From positions 372,001 to 436,000 of the forward strand of contig JANDJI010000003.1 in the NCBI GenBank assembly GCA_024331125.1: a stretch of DNA of 64,000 nucleotides, in the 5' to 3' direction. The stretch comes from Nitrospira sp. GTDB lineage: Bacteria; Nitrospirota; Nitrospiria; Nitrospirales; Nitrospiraceae. A program made the translations under genes and the position numbers. Below the pieces are notes generated by a model. It ran no database searches, was not told where the DNA came from, and saw nothing but the letters and a program-made list of their open reading frames with translations. Below, in pieces: positions 43,129 through 51,755 of this stretch (positions are counted from its first letter, which is position 1; each line of letters begins with the position of its first letter).

Positions 43129-44268
43129 GTGCCGGTGACCGCCGATCAGGACGCAGAACCCTTCTCGGCCGATCGAGACTCCATCGGCCCTTGCGACGAT
43201 CGGCCTCGGTCGGGAATCGGCAGGCTCCTCGCTTCCGGCTGTTGTTCCGTCGCCGCGCTGATCGTTATCTTTCTCGGGTTTTCTCAATTTGATCTCCCCG
43301 TCGCTCGATACGTGCGGTCCGTCACGACGTACCGCCCCTGGGAGCAGCTCACCATCCCTTGGATGGCCTTTACCAGCAACGTCGGCAACTGGATCGGCGA
43401 GGGAACGCACCTGGTCGTCTTCAGCCTGGTCTTGACGGCGGTCGGCTGGCTCTGGTCGAAGGAAAAGGTCAAAAAGGCGGGCGTCGAAACCCTGGCGGCG
43501 CACGGCCTCACGGCCTTGATGGTGAACGGGCTCAAGCACCTCATCGGCAGACCCCGTCCCAAATTTACCCACTCCGGCGACTGGTCGCTCGCGCCGTCGA
43601 TGACGTCCGGGTTCGATTCGTTTCCCTCCGGCCATTCGGCGGCTGGTTTTGCCGTCGCGACCGTCTTGGCCAAGCGGTTTCCCGCAATCGGTCCGGTCGT
43701 GATCGGCATCGCCTGTTTCGTGATGCTCAGTCGCGTTCTTCGCGGGTCTCATTTTCCGACCGACGTGATCGGGGGAGCCGTGATCGGGGTTATAAGCGGG
43801 ACGATAGCCGCCGCTCCCTTGAAACAGTGGCGGACGTCGATTGCAGAGGGGTTGTTGTATTCCGCATGGGGAGCCTGCGCCGCGTTGGCGCTGCTGTGGG
43901 CCTTGGCTCGTCCCTTGGAAGGAGGAATCGCCGGTGCGGTCCTGATCGTATTGGGCCTGGCCGCCACAGCCGGTGGGTTATGGCTTCGGCGACTCACGTG
44001 GAAGGGCAACGGCGCATCCGGCTTCTCGACGAACGTTCCGCTGCTTCTCATCGCCTATGGCCTTGCCGCCATGACGACGTCGCTCTCCGTGGTGGCGGCC
44101 GCCGGGTTGACCTGTCTTGCACATTGGCTTGGCGGCGAGCCGGTCGTTCAAGAAAAGAGGCCGATTCGCTCGTCATGGGCGGCGGCGAAGGAGATTGCTC
44201 TCTTGCTCTGCGTGCTGTCGGCCCTATTGATCCTGTTCGGCGTTCGGGGAGTGCTGCCCTTTCGGTGA
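43129..44268 (+). CDS. PAP2-family phosphatase with extra membrane segments
   Basis: The 379-residue inner-membrane protein has the three PAP2 motifs, KHLIGRPRP, PSGHS and SRVLRGSHFPTDV, for the phosphohistidine mechanism of lipid phosphatases. The N-terminal half is the usual PAP2 core with five to six spans. The C-terminal 130 residues add several more hydrophobic segments of unknown role. The start is a GTG three bases after the propeller lipoprotein stop. It converges on the lipid-sugar glycosyltransferase genes, so it may recycle a polyprenyl phosphate or dephosphorylate lipid A; that link is inferred from position. Confidence 0.88.
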   Translation: MPVTADQDAEPFSADRDSIGPCDDRPRSGIGRLLASGCCSVAALIVIFLGFSQFDLPVARYVRSVTTYRPWEQLTIPWMAFTSNVGNWIGEGTHLVVFSLVLTAVGWLWSKEKVKKAGVETLAAHGLTALMVNGLKHLIGRPRPKFTHSGDWSLAPSMTSGFDSFPSGHSAAGFAVATVLAKRFPAIGPVVIGIACFVMLSRVLRGSHFPTDVIGGAVIGVISGTIAAAPLKQWRTSIAEGLLYSAWGACAALALLWALARPLEGGIAGAVLIVLGLAATAGGLWLRRLTWKGNGASGFSTNVPLLLIAYGLAAMTTSLSVVAAAGLTCLAHWLGGEPVVQEKRPIRSSWAAAKEIALLLCVLSALLILFGVRGVLPFR

Positions 44269-44354
44269 TTGTTGATCTGCAAGGGGCCGGTGCCGTCCCT
44301 CATGAAATCAGGTTTTGACGGACGCCGACGCAAAGACACCCCCGGTGAAAACAG

Positions 44355-46127
44355 TCAGTGAGCGGGAACGATAGCTGGCGGTTGCCTGGACGGCTCCGGT
44401 ATCGTCACCATCGGTTGATTGGCCAGGAGCACGTAGCCGTGCCGCTTGAGAACCGGTTGAAACGAGGCGGCTTCCTCCGGCAAGGATCCGCGCAAGTCGT
44501 CCCGCAAGAGGATCATGATGCGGCCCGGATGACGCAGGGCCGTCTTGAGCCGGTCCACTTCTCCCGTTGAAATGAACAGGACCCGGCGCTGCGCGTAAAA
44601 TGCGATAGAGGGTCTGGTCGTTCCATAGGCGATCAATTGATCGGCCGGATCGAGACTCACACCGGCCGCATAGGCCAGTTCCTGGGGAGGAGCGATGGCA
44701 TAGCGGTTGACGCCGGGGATTACGGTATAGAGCGCGAGGAGAAAGACGGCTGCGACCGTTCCACCCGCGACCCCGAGCGTTACCCAACGTTTTTCACGGT
44801 ACAACCCGAAATAACCGACCAATCCCATGCCGATCAACACCGCCGCAGCGGCCAGATAGGGGCCGATTCCCAGTTCGAATTCTGTGGCGAGGGGAAACTC
44901 ACCGAGCAGTTTGCCGGAGAACTTTTCGTACAGGATGGGCAAGCAGGCCAATCCGATCGCCAGGAGATAGCCGACGATCGTCGTGGCGTGGAGGGACAGG
45001 CGAACCCCTTTCGCGAGCGGTTCCTCGCCCGCGCGGAACCAGTAGGATGCCGCCAGTAACGAGGCAGCGGGAAAAAGCGGGCCGATATAATGCGGCAAGC
45101 GCGTCGAAGACAGGGTGAAAAAGACAAAGGTTCCAATGAACCACAGGGCGGCGAACCATTCCAGCTCTCTTCCTTCCAACGCTCCGTCGGCGGTCGCCGA
45201 TCGGGCCGTGTCCGGCGACGAGGGCTCGGCGGGCTCTGTTTGCGGCCGGCTCCGCCAATCGAGATAGGTCTGATACAACGCGGCGGGCAAGAAGGGACTC
45301 CAGGGGAAAAAGCCGAAGAATAGCACCGGGATGTAGAACCACAGCCCGGCTCCATGTCCTTCCATCGGGCTGAGAAAGCGGCCGACGGTGTGAAGCTTGG
45401 CCTGCGAGCTGTAGGAGTCGCCGTGGATGATGACCATGGCGGCGTACCAGGGGATCGTCAGTGCCGCGAACAGGAGGGTGCCAGCAAGGGGGAAGCCGCG
45501 CCGCCAGAACTGCGTCCATCGCCGTGCCGCCGTCAGGTAGAGTCCCACCGTCATCAATGGAACCAGGAATCCGACCGGTCCTTTCGTGAGGGTCGCAACG
45601 GCCATGCCGACATAGAAACTCCACATCCAATGGCGCTCCGTGCCTGTCCCGTGCAACCCCAGCCAAAACCCATAGAGCGAGAGGGTGGTGAAGAAGATGA
45701 GGACGCTGTCGGTGATGGCCATGCGCCCCAACGCCAGCATTTCGACATTCAGCAGCAACATGAACGCGCCGGCGAACCCGACGGCGGTCCCCCGCAAGCG
45801 GGAGAGAAAGACGAATTGCATGAGGACCAACGCCGTACCGAAGACGGCCGAAGGAGCCCGGGCCGCGAACTCACCGACACCGAAGACCTGATAGGACAGT
45901 GTCATCAGCCAATAGATGAACACCGGCTTGGCCACGCGCAGCTCCCCGTTGAATGTGGGAGTGACCAAATCTCCGGAGGCGAACATCTCGCGGCCGGCCT
46001 CCGCGTTCCGTCCTTCGTCACGATCGGTGAGACCCATGTCACCGAGTCCCGCAAACAAGAGAAGGCCCGAGAGGGCCAAGAGAACGGCCGCCATGACCAG
46101 CCTTTGGGGTTGCCGATCAGAGATCAT
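44355..46127 (-). CDS. GT83 (ArnT-like) lipid-linked sugar transferase
   Basis: The 590-residue inner-membrane protein has about 11-12 hydrophobic spans and the N-terminal acidic motif LTDRDEGRNAEAGREM of the GT83/PMT superfamily that includes ArnT. LVTPTFNGELRVAKPVF is also typical. It takes sugar from polyprenyl phosphate and transfers it to a periplasmic acceptor such as lipid A. It is the last gene of a minus-strand set: a GT2 (probable lipid-sugar maker), a LAB_N protein and this enzyme. The acceptor sugar cannot be told, because no aminoarabinose-synthesis genes are nearby. Confidence 0.88.
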   Translation of the reverse strand: MISDRQPQRLVMAAVLLALSGLLLFAGLGDMGLTDRDEGRNAEAGREMFASGDLVTPTFNGELRVAKPVFIYWLMTLSYQVFGVGEFAARAPSAVFGTALVLMQFVFLSRLRGTAVGFAGAFMLLLNVEMLALGRMAITDSVLIFFTTLSLYGFWLGLHGTGTERHWMWSFYVGMAVATLTKGPVGFLVPLMTVGLYLTAARRWTQFWRRGFPLAGTLLFAALTIPWYAAMVIIHGDSYSSQAKLHTVGRFLSPMEGHGAGLWFYIPVLFFGFFPWSPFLPAALYQTYLDWRSRPQTEPAEPSSPDTARSATADGALEGRELEWFAALWFIGTFVFFTLSSTRLPHYIGPLFPAASLLAASYWFRAGEEPLAKGVRLSLHATTIVGYLLAIGLACLPILYEKFSGKLLGEFPLATEFELGIGPYLAAAAVLIGMGLVGYFGLYREKRWVTLGVAGGTVAAVFLLALYTVIPGVNRYAIAPPQELAYAAGVSLDPADQLIAYGTTRPSIAFYAQRRVLFISTGEVDRLKTALRHPGRIMILLRDDLRGSLPEEAASFQPVLKRHGYVLLANQPMVTIPEPSRQPPAIVPAH

Positions 46128-46193
46128 GCCGCGATCCTTTCACGTTCAAAGGAGTGGTCATGTGAGCGGTAGATCCGTTGAATGGACGAACGA

Positions 46194-46508
46194 TCATGTC
46201 TGCCGGGGCGGATCGTCGGCGGAGCCTTGGGCTTCGGCGGTACGGCGGTTGGCTCGGTGAATGAGCATGAGATTGCGGACGTAAACCACCGATCCGAGAC
46301 CTTGCCCGGCGATAAAGACCGGGTCCTGCCGGTAAAGCGCATAGGCCAGCGTGATGAGTCCGCCGAACAGGCTCATATACCAGAATGAAATGGGAACCTC
46401 GCTCCGGGCGCGTTTCTCCGACAGGATCCATTGAACCACCCAGCGACCGAAAAACAGACCTTGGCCCAAAAACCCGATGCCGATCCAAATGGTTTCTGTC
46501 GTCAGCAT
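46194..46508 (-). CDS. LAB_N-domain membrane protein
   Basis: The 104-residue protein has three hydrophobic segments and the features of the lipid A biosynthesis N-terminal (LAB_N) domain: GQGLFFGRWVVQW, SFWYMSLFGGLITLAYAL and GQGLGSVVYVRNL. In other genomes this small domain sits between a GT2 and a GT83 transferase, as here. Its role is unknown but likely concerns a lipid carrier. The C-terminal 15 residues are polar. It lies between the GT2 and GT83 genes with gaps of 97 and 66 bases. Confidence 0.87.
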   Translation of the reverse strand: MLTTETIWIGIGFLGQGLFFGRWVVQWILSEKRARSEVPISFWYMSLFGGLITLAYALYRQDPVFIAGQGLGSVVYVRNLMLIHRANRRTAEAQGSADDPPRQT

Positions 46509-46605
46509 CAGAGGAAGAGAACGAACGGTGAGGGAAACGATCCGCCGTTCTTCCGAACGGGTTTGCAGAGGGAGCCTTCGCGAGGCGGAGACTGGAACTG
46601 ATACG

Positions 46606-47343
46606 TCACGCCGGTTCCCTGAATTTGTACCGTAAGACGCGATGCTGCATCCATCGCACGGCGATCAGATCATAGAGGGATTTGAACAGTCGATTGCCCA
46701 TGCCGTATTTCGAGCGGCCGTGGATGCGGGGGTAATGCCTGACCGGGACTTCCGTGACCGTGAAGCCGTGCATCAACGCCAAGGCGGGGAAAAATCGATG
46801 CATGCCTTCGTAGAGACAAATCCGCTCCAAGACGGCACGTCGGAAGACCTTGAGCGGGCAGCCCGTATCGTGGACGCCGTCGTGCGTGACCAGGTTGCGT
46901 ATCCGATTGGCGACCCGCGACGACAGTTTCTTGACCAAGCCGTCTTGCCGCTGTTGCCGCCATCCGCAAACGAGGTCATAGGAGGACGTGAGGGGGAGGA
47001 GTTTCAAAATATCCTCGCTGTCCTGCTGGAGGTCTCCGTCGATCTGAACGATGAGATCGCCGGAGGACCGGCGGAACCCCGCGTCGAGCGCGCAAGTCTT
47101 GCCGTAATTGCGGTCGAAGTGAAACACCTTCATCTGAGGGTGGGATGTCGCGAGGCGGTCGAGTTCCTCGGCGCTGCCGTCGGTGCTGCCGTCGTCCACG
47201 AAGATCAGTTCAAACGGTCGCGACCGCGAATGTTCATGCGAATCCATCACCTTCAAAAGCCCGGCGACCAGGGGCGAGAGGTTGTCCCGTTCGTCTTTGA
47301 TGGGGATGATGACGGAGACCCAGGGGGTGAGGGGCGGTTTCAT
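46606..47343 (-). CDS. GT2 glycosyltransferase (dolichol-phosphate mannose synthase-like)
   Basis: The 245-residue protein is a GT-A family 2 enzyme: VSVIIPIKDERDNL, the DDGSTDGSAEEL and VQIDGDLQQDSED (DxD-type) motifs, and GCPLKVFRRAVLERICLY. It has no C-terminal membrane spans, unlike ArnC. It likely transfers a sugar from a nucleotide donor to polyprenyl phosphate on the cytoplasmic face, supplying the GT83 enzyme encoded downstream. It heads the three-gene set. The 179 bases between it and the SnoaL-like gene upstream hold nothing I can identify. Confidence 0.87.
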   Translation of the reverse strand: MKPPLTPWVSVIIPIKDERDNLSPLVAGLLKVMDSHEHSRSRPFELIFVDDGSTDGSAEELDRLATSHPQMKVFHFDRNYGKTCALDAGFRRSSGDLIVQIDGDLQQDSEDILKLLPLTSSYDLVCGWRQQRQDGLVKKLSSRVANRIRNLVTHDGVHDTGCPLKVFRRAVLERICLYEGMHRFFPALALMHGFTVTEVPVRHYPRIHGRSKYGMGNRLFKSLYDLIAVRWMQHRVLRYKFREPA

Positions 47344-47522
47344 GACGCGCGAACGCTCCGACAGCGGATTCCGAGCAGCCTTTTCACAGGCGCATTCTAA
47401 CGAAAGGTCGAGGGAGCGTCAAACGGCGGAGGGATCAAGCGGGAGAACGTCCGCTGTTTCCACCCCGATGCTCCCGCCTCCTCAATTAGCCGGGCGCTCG
47501 TTTCGATTCAAAGGGAAACCGC

Positions 47523-47909
47523 TCACGAGGGGACGATGTCCGTCCCCCACGGATTATCGACAAGAAACAGCCACGTGCCGTCGGCTCTGCGCCGCAGGAT
47601 GCTGGAGGATCGACCCCCCAATTGAATCGGGACGTTCGTTGAATCTACTCCCCGGAGATTCCATCGGGCGCAATACTGCGCGATATCGCCGCACTGAACC
47701 AGTTGCTGCGCCTCGATGGTCAGCGAAGGCTTGAGCGCCATGAAGCTCTCGAGCGCGCGGCGTATTTCGGGAGTTCCCTTGACGACAGTATCGGGGCGAA
47801 TAACGAAGGCGGCTTCCGGATCGAACAGAGCCAGCGCCGCGTCGAGATCACAGGCGTTCATAGCCGCGACCAGCCGGGCAATGGTATGGAGAGGGTCGGA
47901 TCGTTCCAT
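47523..47909 (-). CDS. SnoaL/NTF2-like domain protein
   Basis: The 128-residue protein is a single alpha-plus-beta NTF2-fold domain: LVAAMNACDLDAALALFDPEA, then VVKGTPEIRRALESFMALKP and a C-terminal beta part ending WLFLVDNPWGTD. The cone-shaped fold binds small hydrophobic ligands or works as an enzyme; no catalytic residue set is evident. AAGG lies upstream of the ATG. It stands alone between the glycosyltransferase set and an exported protein of unknown role. Confidence 0.72.
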   Translation of the reverse strand: MERSDPLHTIARLVAAMNACDLDAALALFDPEAAFVIRPDTVVKGTPEIRRALESFMALKPSLTIEAQQLVQCGDIAQYCARWNLRGVDSTNVPIQLGGRSSSILRRRADGTWLFLVDNPWGTDIVPS

Positions 47910-48067
47910 GGCATATCCTTTCTCGTAGCGACGGCTACGCTCCGTGCAGACTTCTGTGCAAAAACATCGTGCGGGCTCGATGAACGGCGTTGAGAGGTCC
48001 GGTCTTTTTCATCGTCGCCATTTCATTGAACTAAGTGAAATGAGGGCGCATAGTCCGCGTCCGCGGT

Positions 48068-48655
48068 TTATTTGCCGATCTTCGAGGCGATCACGGTGAA
48101 CCGCATGGTTCCCATCAAGCTCAATTCGTTGACTTGCTCGCCGACGTGGATCTCGACCTTGTAGCGACCGGGCCGCCACCCTCCAGGAGGGCGACGGAAC
48201 GAGAGGTATCCGCTGTTGTCTTCCAGGGCCACATGGACCACGTCCTCGCCGACGAGCGTGTCTGGTGCGAGGCCGGGCACGGACTCCGGAAAACAGCGGC
48301 CGAAGACGTTGAACCCCTGGTAGTGTTGATGGAGGGAAAATACGATAAAGACCGTGGGAGTGTCCATGGAAAACCGATCCGTCGGCCGGACCGGTACGAT
48401 CTCATGGGTTCGCAGATGGCCGATCTCTTCCTCGAAGTTCTCCGCCGTCGTGATGGAGAGGAACAGACCTTCCGGCGGGGCGTCAAAATCGTACCCCTTG
48501 ACGTCCTCGGCGCGGTTTTGAAACTCCGAGATAGGAATGTTCTCGGTGAGGGGCGGCTCTTCGGCCCGGCTTGCAGGCGGCATCGGGAGGAACGCTCCGG
48601 CCAACGCCGCGGCGAGGGCGACGCCGAGAATGCCGTTTATCCGGGGTGCCGCCAT
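48068..48655 (-). CDS. Exported hypothetical protein
   Basis: The 195-residue protein has a signal peptide (to about residue 31, SRAEE). The mature part is beta-rich, with FSMDTPTVFIVFSLHQHYQG and GWRPGRYKVEIHVGEQVNEL, which has the look of an immunoglobulin-like or cupredoxin-like sandwich without metal ligands. I do not recognise a family. It is divergent from the methyltransferase gene, sharing a 225-base intergenic region that has one promoter candidate on the plus strand. Confidence 0.6.
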   Translation of the reverse strand: MAAPRINGILGVALAAALAGAFLPMPPASRAEEPPLTENIPISEFQNRAEDVKGYDFDAPPEGLFLSITTAENFEEEIGHLRTHEIVPVRPTDRFSMDTPTVFIVFSLHQHYQGFNVFGRCFPESVPGLAPDTLVGEDVVHVALEDNSGYLSFRRPPGGWRPGRYKVEIHVGEQVNELSLMGTMRFTVIASKIGK

Positions 48656-48806
48656 ATCGTGCTACCTATCGTGGCAGGCGGAGGCCTGTCAAGAACAGGG
48701 CGGAGTTTCATGGCGGGATGCCGACGTCGGGTCTTGCAACGCTCATTTTCATCGAAACCGATTCCTCAAAACCGGCGGTCGTCGAACGAGCTGCCGGGAC
48801 TTCCCG

Positions 48807-48836
48807 TTGCGACTTGTTTGATCCATTTGTTACGAT
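48807..48836 (+). promoter_or_regulatory. Candidate promoter for the methyltransferase gene
   Basis: TTGCGA (48807-48812), an 18-base spacer and TACGAT (48831-48836) lie about 40 bases before the ATG at 48881. Each hexamer matches the consensus at four or more positions, so this is a moderate match. Confidence 0.4.
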
Positions 48837-48880
48837 TTCGCCGCTTCAGAACAATCATCTCTTACGTGCATGGGCGGCGA

Positions 48881-50284
48881 ATGTTACAGACAATCGACGA
48901 CCTTCCACAGCCGATCGGAGAATTCAAACCGCTCGATCAATGGCAGGCCCATCTGAACCGGATTTTCTACGGGCTTCGAGGGAACACGCTGCGGTCGTAT
49001 TATCAAACGTTCGCCTCCGCCGATTATCGACTCGCCCATGCCTTGGCAGCCGATTATTGCGAGCGCGTCAGGAAGCGTGACCGATCGTCCCATCCGTCAC
49101 GCTTGACGGTGATGGAGTTGGGGCCCGGCAACGGCAACCTGGCCGCCTGCTTTCTCTGCCATCTCAAAACGGTCGATCAAGAGGGCGCGGTCTATCCCCG
49201 CGTGCGATACCTGATGGTCGATTGGGACCGGTCGGTGTTGGAAGGCGCGTTGGCCCATCCGGACTTGGCGGCGCATCGGGATCGCGTGGAGGTTCATTGC
49301 GGCTCGATCGAACAGGTGACGGGGGTGGGCGATGGAACGGTCGATCGGATCATCTGCAACGAGTTGTGGAACGACTTGCCGACCAAGCTGATGGCCAAGA
49401 ACGCGGGGGACCTTGAAGAGGAGTACGTCCGGCCGAACGTGAGCGGAGCGCTGCATGCCGGGATCCACGACTGGTCCGCCTTCCTACGGGCCTTTGACGC
49501 GAAGGATATCGACCATCTGAGGAGCTGCCCTCCCTTTCTTGATGACTTGGTCTGGGAAAAAGAGCATCGCGCCGTCGAATGGAAGCAGGTTCCCTATCGG
49601 AAAACCATCGTAGAGTTCTTCAAGGCAATCGATCAACACGTGCTGGTGCCGGTGAACCTTGGCGCCTTCGCCACCTTAAAAGAGGCAAAACGGCTGTTGG
49701 CTCCGAACGCGGTCGGCTTCAGCACCTTCGACGCCGGCACGGCGGATCCGAAGGTCTTGAACGATCCGGACAAGCCCTGTTACGGCCAGTTCGGCGGACA
49801 ATACAGTTTCATGATCAATTTTTCGTTGGTCGAAGCGGTGGCCCGACACCTGGGATTCACGCACGCGGCGCTCGAGCCGCAGCGCGAATTCGTCGGCCGG
49901 TCGTTGAACACCAACGTCATCACGCTCATGGACCTGCTGGCCGTGCATCCGTCCGCCGGGCCGAAGCTTCGATCGTGGGAGCAGGATCGGCTCGCGCTGA
50001 AGACGATCAAGGCGCTGAACGAGACGTACAAGAGCCCCTACCGTCGGCGGATCGATTTTCCGCTGTCCAAGGACGCCCCGCCGGACGAGCGAGAAACATT
50101 GAACGCCCTTCTTCTTTCGTTGAAAGACGACGGAATTCCCGACACCGTCGCCTACGTCACGGAAGAAGAGCTTGCCCGCGCGCAGAAAGATCTGGAGGAG
50201 ATCGGGTACGACCCGGATGCCATCGACATGGTGTTGCATGCTCCTCCGAGCCCCGTCGAGTATTGCCACTTCACCTGCCGGTGA
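48881..50284 (+). CDS. Class I SAM-dependent methyltransferase-like protein
   Basis: The 467-residue protein has motif I VMELGPGNGNLAAC, an acidic residue at the end of the next strand (LMVDWDRSV) and a later ICNELWNDLPTK, which fit a class I methyltransferase. The N-terminal arm FKPLDQWQAHLNRIFYGLRG and the long helical C-terminal part (about 200 residues, including LLLSLKDDGIPDTVAY) are not typical of small methyltransferases; MidA/NDUFAF7-like folds are one candidate. The ATG at 48881 was preferred, although a GTG at 48867 is possible. The substrate is unknown. No operon partner is evident. Confidence 0.7.
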   Translation: MLQTIDDLPQPIGEFKPLDQWQAHLNRIFYGLRGNTLRSYYQTFASADYRLAHALAADYCERVRKRDRSSHPSRLTVMELGPGNGNLAACFLCHLKTVDQEGAVYPRVRYLMVDWDRSVLEGALAHPDLAAHRDRVEVHCGSIEQVTGVGDGTVDRIICNELWNDLPTKLMAKNAGDLEEEYVRPNVSGALHAGIHDWSAFLRAFDAKDIDHLRSCPPFLDDLVWEKEHRAVEWKQVPYRKTIVEFFKAIDQHVLVPVNLGAFATLKEAKRLLAPNAVGFSTFDAGTADPKVLNDPDKPCYGQFGGQYSFMINFSLVEAVARHLGFTHAALEPQREFVGRSLNTNVITLMDLLAVHPSAGPKLRSWEQDRLALKTIKALNETYKSPYRRRIDFPLSKDAPPDERETLNALLLSLKDDGIPDTVAYVTEEELARAQKDLEEIGYDPDAIDMVLHAPPSPVEYCHFTCR

Positions 50285-50358
50285 CGTGACCGGCCGCGAA
50301 CCGAGGTCCATCCTGCGCGTCTTGTCGCCGGTGATGAGCCGGACTCCCCGCGTCGGTT

Positions 50359-51387
50359 TTACCCGGAGGGGGCAAGGGGAGCGAGCAGGAGAGAACTCAA
50401 GGGACTTGCCAACAGAGGAGCCAACATCAGGCCGAATTGAGGAACATGATCGTGCAACGACAGAAACAGACCGTGCTGTTTGAGCCACGCTTCCTGAGCA
50501 GATGGAGATCGGGTGTCGGGGTCGGCTTGTAAGAGGGCTTGTGCTCGTTTCGCCAGGATGAAGGCGGCTGGAAGGTAGGTGGATACCAACATCAAGGTGA
50601 AGGTGACGCCCCAAAAAAGCGTGACGGCCATGGCCGCCCCAAGCACCGCTTCGTGCGCGGCCTTGTCGGAGATCAACGCCGCCGGCCATCGAAGCCAGGC
50701 CCCCATGTGGAGGACTCCCGCCACAAGAACAGCCGAGGACGCGCCCAGGACTTCCTTCAGCCGTTTCATCTGCGTCGCGCAAAAATCAGGGTCGGCCTGA
50801 TCGCCCGTGAGCGGAGGAGCGAGCGTGCTGCAAGCGGCCAGAATCGCCACCACCGGCACCACGACGGCCTTCACATTGATGAGGGAAACCACGGTTTTGG
50901 CATAGCGTAAGAGTTCCGGACTGATTCGCTCGGGGCCGGCTTGGCGCAGGTTTTCGTAGCTGAAGGCGAACACCGCCCGATAAAGCGTATGGGTTTCATC
51001 CAACGCCGAGAGAGAGAAGAGTCCCATTGCGGCGAGGAGGATGCCGACCCCCGCGACTACGGCCATCCGTGGTCGCGGATGCGATTGATACACGATCATC
51101 CCGCAGAGAATCGAGGCATAGAGTCCGGCGACCAGCATGATGACGACGGTGGTGAGCCAGAGGTACCGTGATTTGACCTCCACCAGAAAGTGGGCGGGAT
51201 TGAAAGAATGGGTGGAGCGTTCTGAGTCAAGGTGCATCAGCCGGTTCGTCAGATAGTGAAAATTGTCCACCGTGATGTTGGAGCTGAATTCAAACAAACC
51301 CATCGCGAGCAATAGGATGAACAGTGACGGGATCATGAGGAACAGAAACCGATAGTCGGAAGCGGAGGCGGAAGAGGGCGAAGTCAT
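50359..51387 (-). CDS. Multi-span membrane protein of unknown function
   Basis: The 342-residue protein has five to six hydrophobic segments (YRFLFLMIPSLFILLLAMGL, LWLTTVVIMLVAGLYASILC, VVPVVAILAACST, VLVAGVLHMGAWL and two more toward the end). No catalytic motif or family is recognised. The start was set at ATG 51387 where AAGG lies about ten bases upstream; the longer frame adds 22 residues. It is divergent from the guanidine-linked operon, with 368 bases between them that carry the promoter and riboswitch of that operon on the opposite strand. Confidence 0.65.
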   Translation of the reverse strand: MTSPSSASASDYRFLFLMIPSLFILLLAMGLFEFSSNITVDNFHYLTNRLMHLDSERSTHSFNPAHFLVEVKSRYLWLTTVVIMLVAGLYASILCGMIVYQSHPRPRMAVVAGVGILLAAMGLFSLSALDETHTLYRAVFAFSYENLRQAGPERISPELLRYAKTVVSLINVKAVVVPVVAILAACSTLAPPLTGDQADPDFCATQMKRLKEVLGASSAVLVAGVLHMGAWLRWPAALISDKAAHEAVLGAAMAVTLFWGVTFTLMLVSTYLPAAFILAKRAQALLQADPDTRSPSAQEAWLKQHGLFLSLHDHVPQFGLMLAPLLASPLSSLLLAPLAPSG

Positions 51388-51548
51388 GATCGTCGACCTT
51401 GACGAAACGGTCTTCACGCAGGAAGACGCGAGAGGGAGGGGGCATGCTAGCACAATTGCTCGATGCGGGCGAGTTGCACGTCGGGGAAAAGTCGTTCTTG
51501 CAAATCTCCGGAAACGTCCAAGGAGAGGAGACTTAACTTTGGTTGGGC

Positions 51549-51577
51549 TTGACTTTGTCGCGACGGACCAATAGGAT
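51549..51577 (+). promoter_or_regulatory. Promoter of the guanidine-I riboswitch operon
   Basis: TTGACT (51549-51554), a 17-base spacer and TAGGAT (51572-51577) predict a start of transcription near 51584, just before the riboswitch aptamer. The position fits well for a riboswitch-led message. Confidence 0.65.
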
Positions 51578-51596
51578 GCTGTAAAAAATCCAAAAG

Positions 51597-51697
51597 GAAA
51601 ACTAGGGTTCCGGCTTTCTCGTAAAAGAAAGTGTCTGGGCCAAGAGTTTTCGGCCTCGCATAACGAGGCTCCACGGAGGGATAAAAACCCGGGAGAT
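51597..51697 (+). promoter_or_regulatory. Guanidine-I (ykkC) riboswitch aptamer
   Basis: The leader matches the ykkC/guanidine-I consensus at all three conserved blocks: ACTAGGGTTCCG (from 51601), GTCTGGGCCAAGAG (from 51633) and ACGGAGGGATAAAA followed by CCCGGGAGA (51673-51696). The variable stems are also present: CTTTCT (51614) with AGAAAG (51626) and GCCTCG (51653) with CGAGGC (51664). In this class guanidine binding switches the gene on, typically for guanidine export, carboxylase or hydrolase genes. The downstream permease and ureohydrolase fit the guanidine subtype and not the ppGpp or PRPP variants. Confidence 0.93.
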
Positions 51698-51722
51698 CAT
51701 GTACGGCGGTACATGGCCTTTT
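51698..51722 (+). terminator. Candidate terminator in the riboswitch expression platform
   Basis: CATGTAC (51698) and GTACATG (51709) form a perfect seven-pair stem with loop GGCG directly after the aptamer, followed by GCC and TTTT. The T-run is short, so termination could be weak, but its position right after the aptamer suits ligand control of read-through. Confidence 0.5.
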
Positions 51723-51755
51723 GGGAGTGAATCCTTCGAGCGGGAGGCCCTCGTT

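Noticed and set aside
47926..47941. CGTAGC/GCTACG inverted repeat before the SnoaL-like gene
   Set aside because: Only six pairs, no promoter nearby to relate it to; likely chance.
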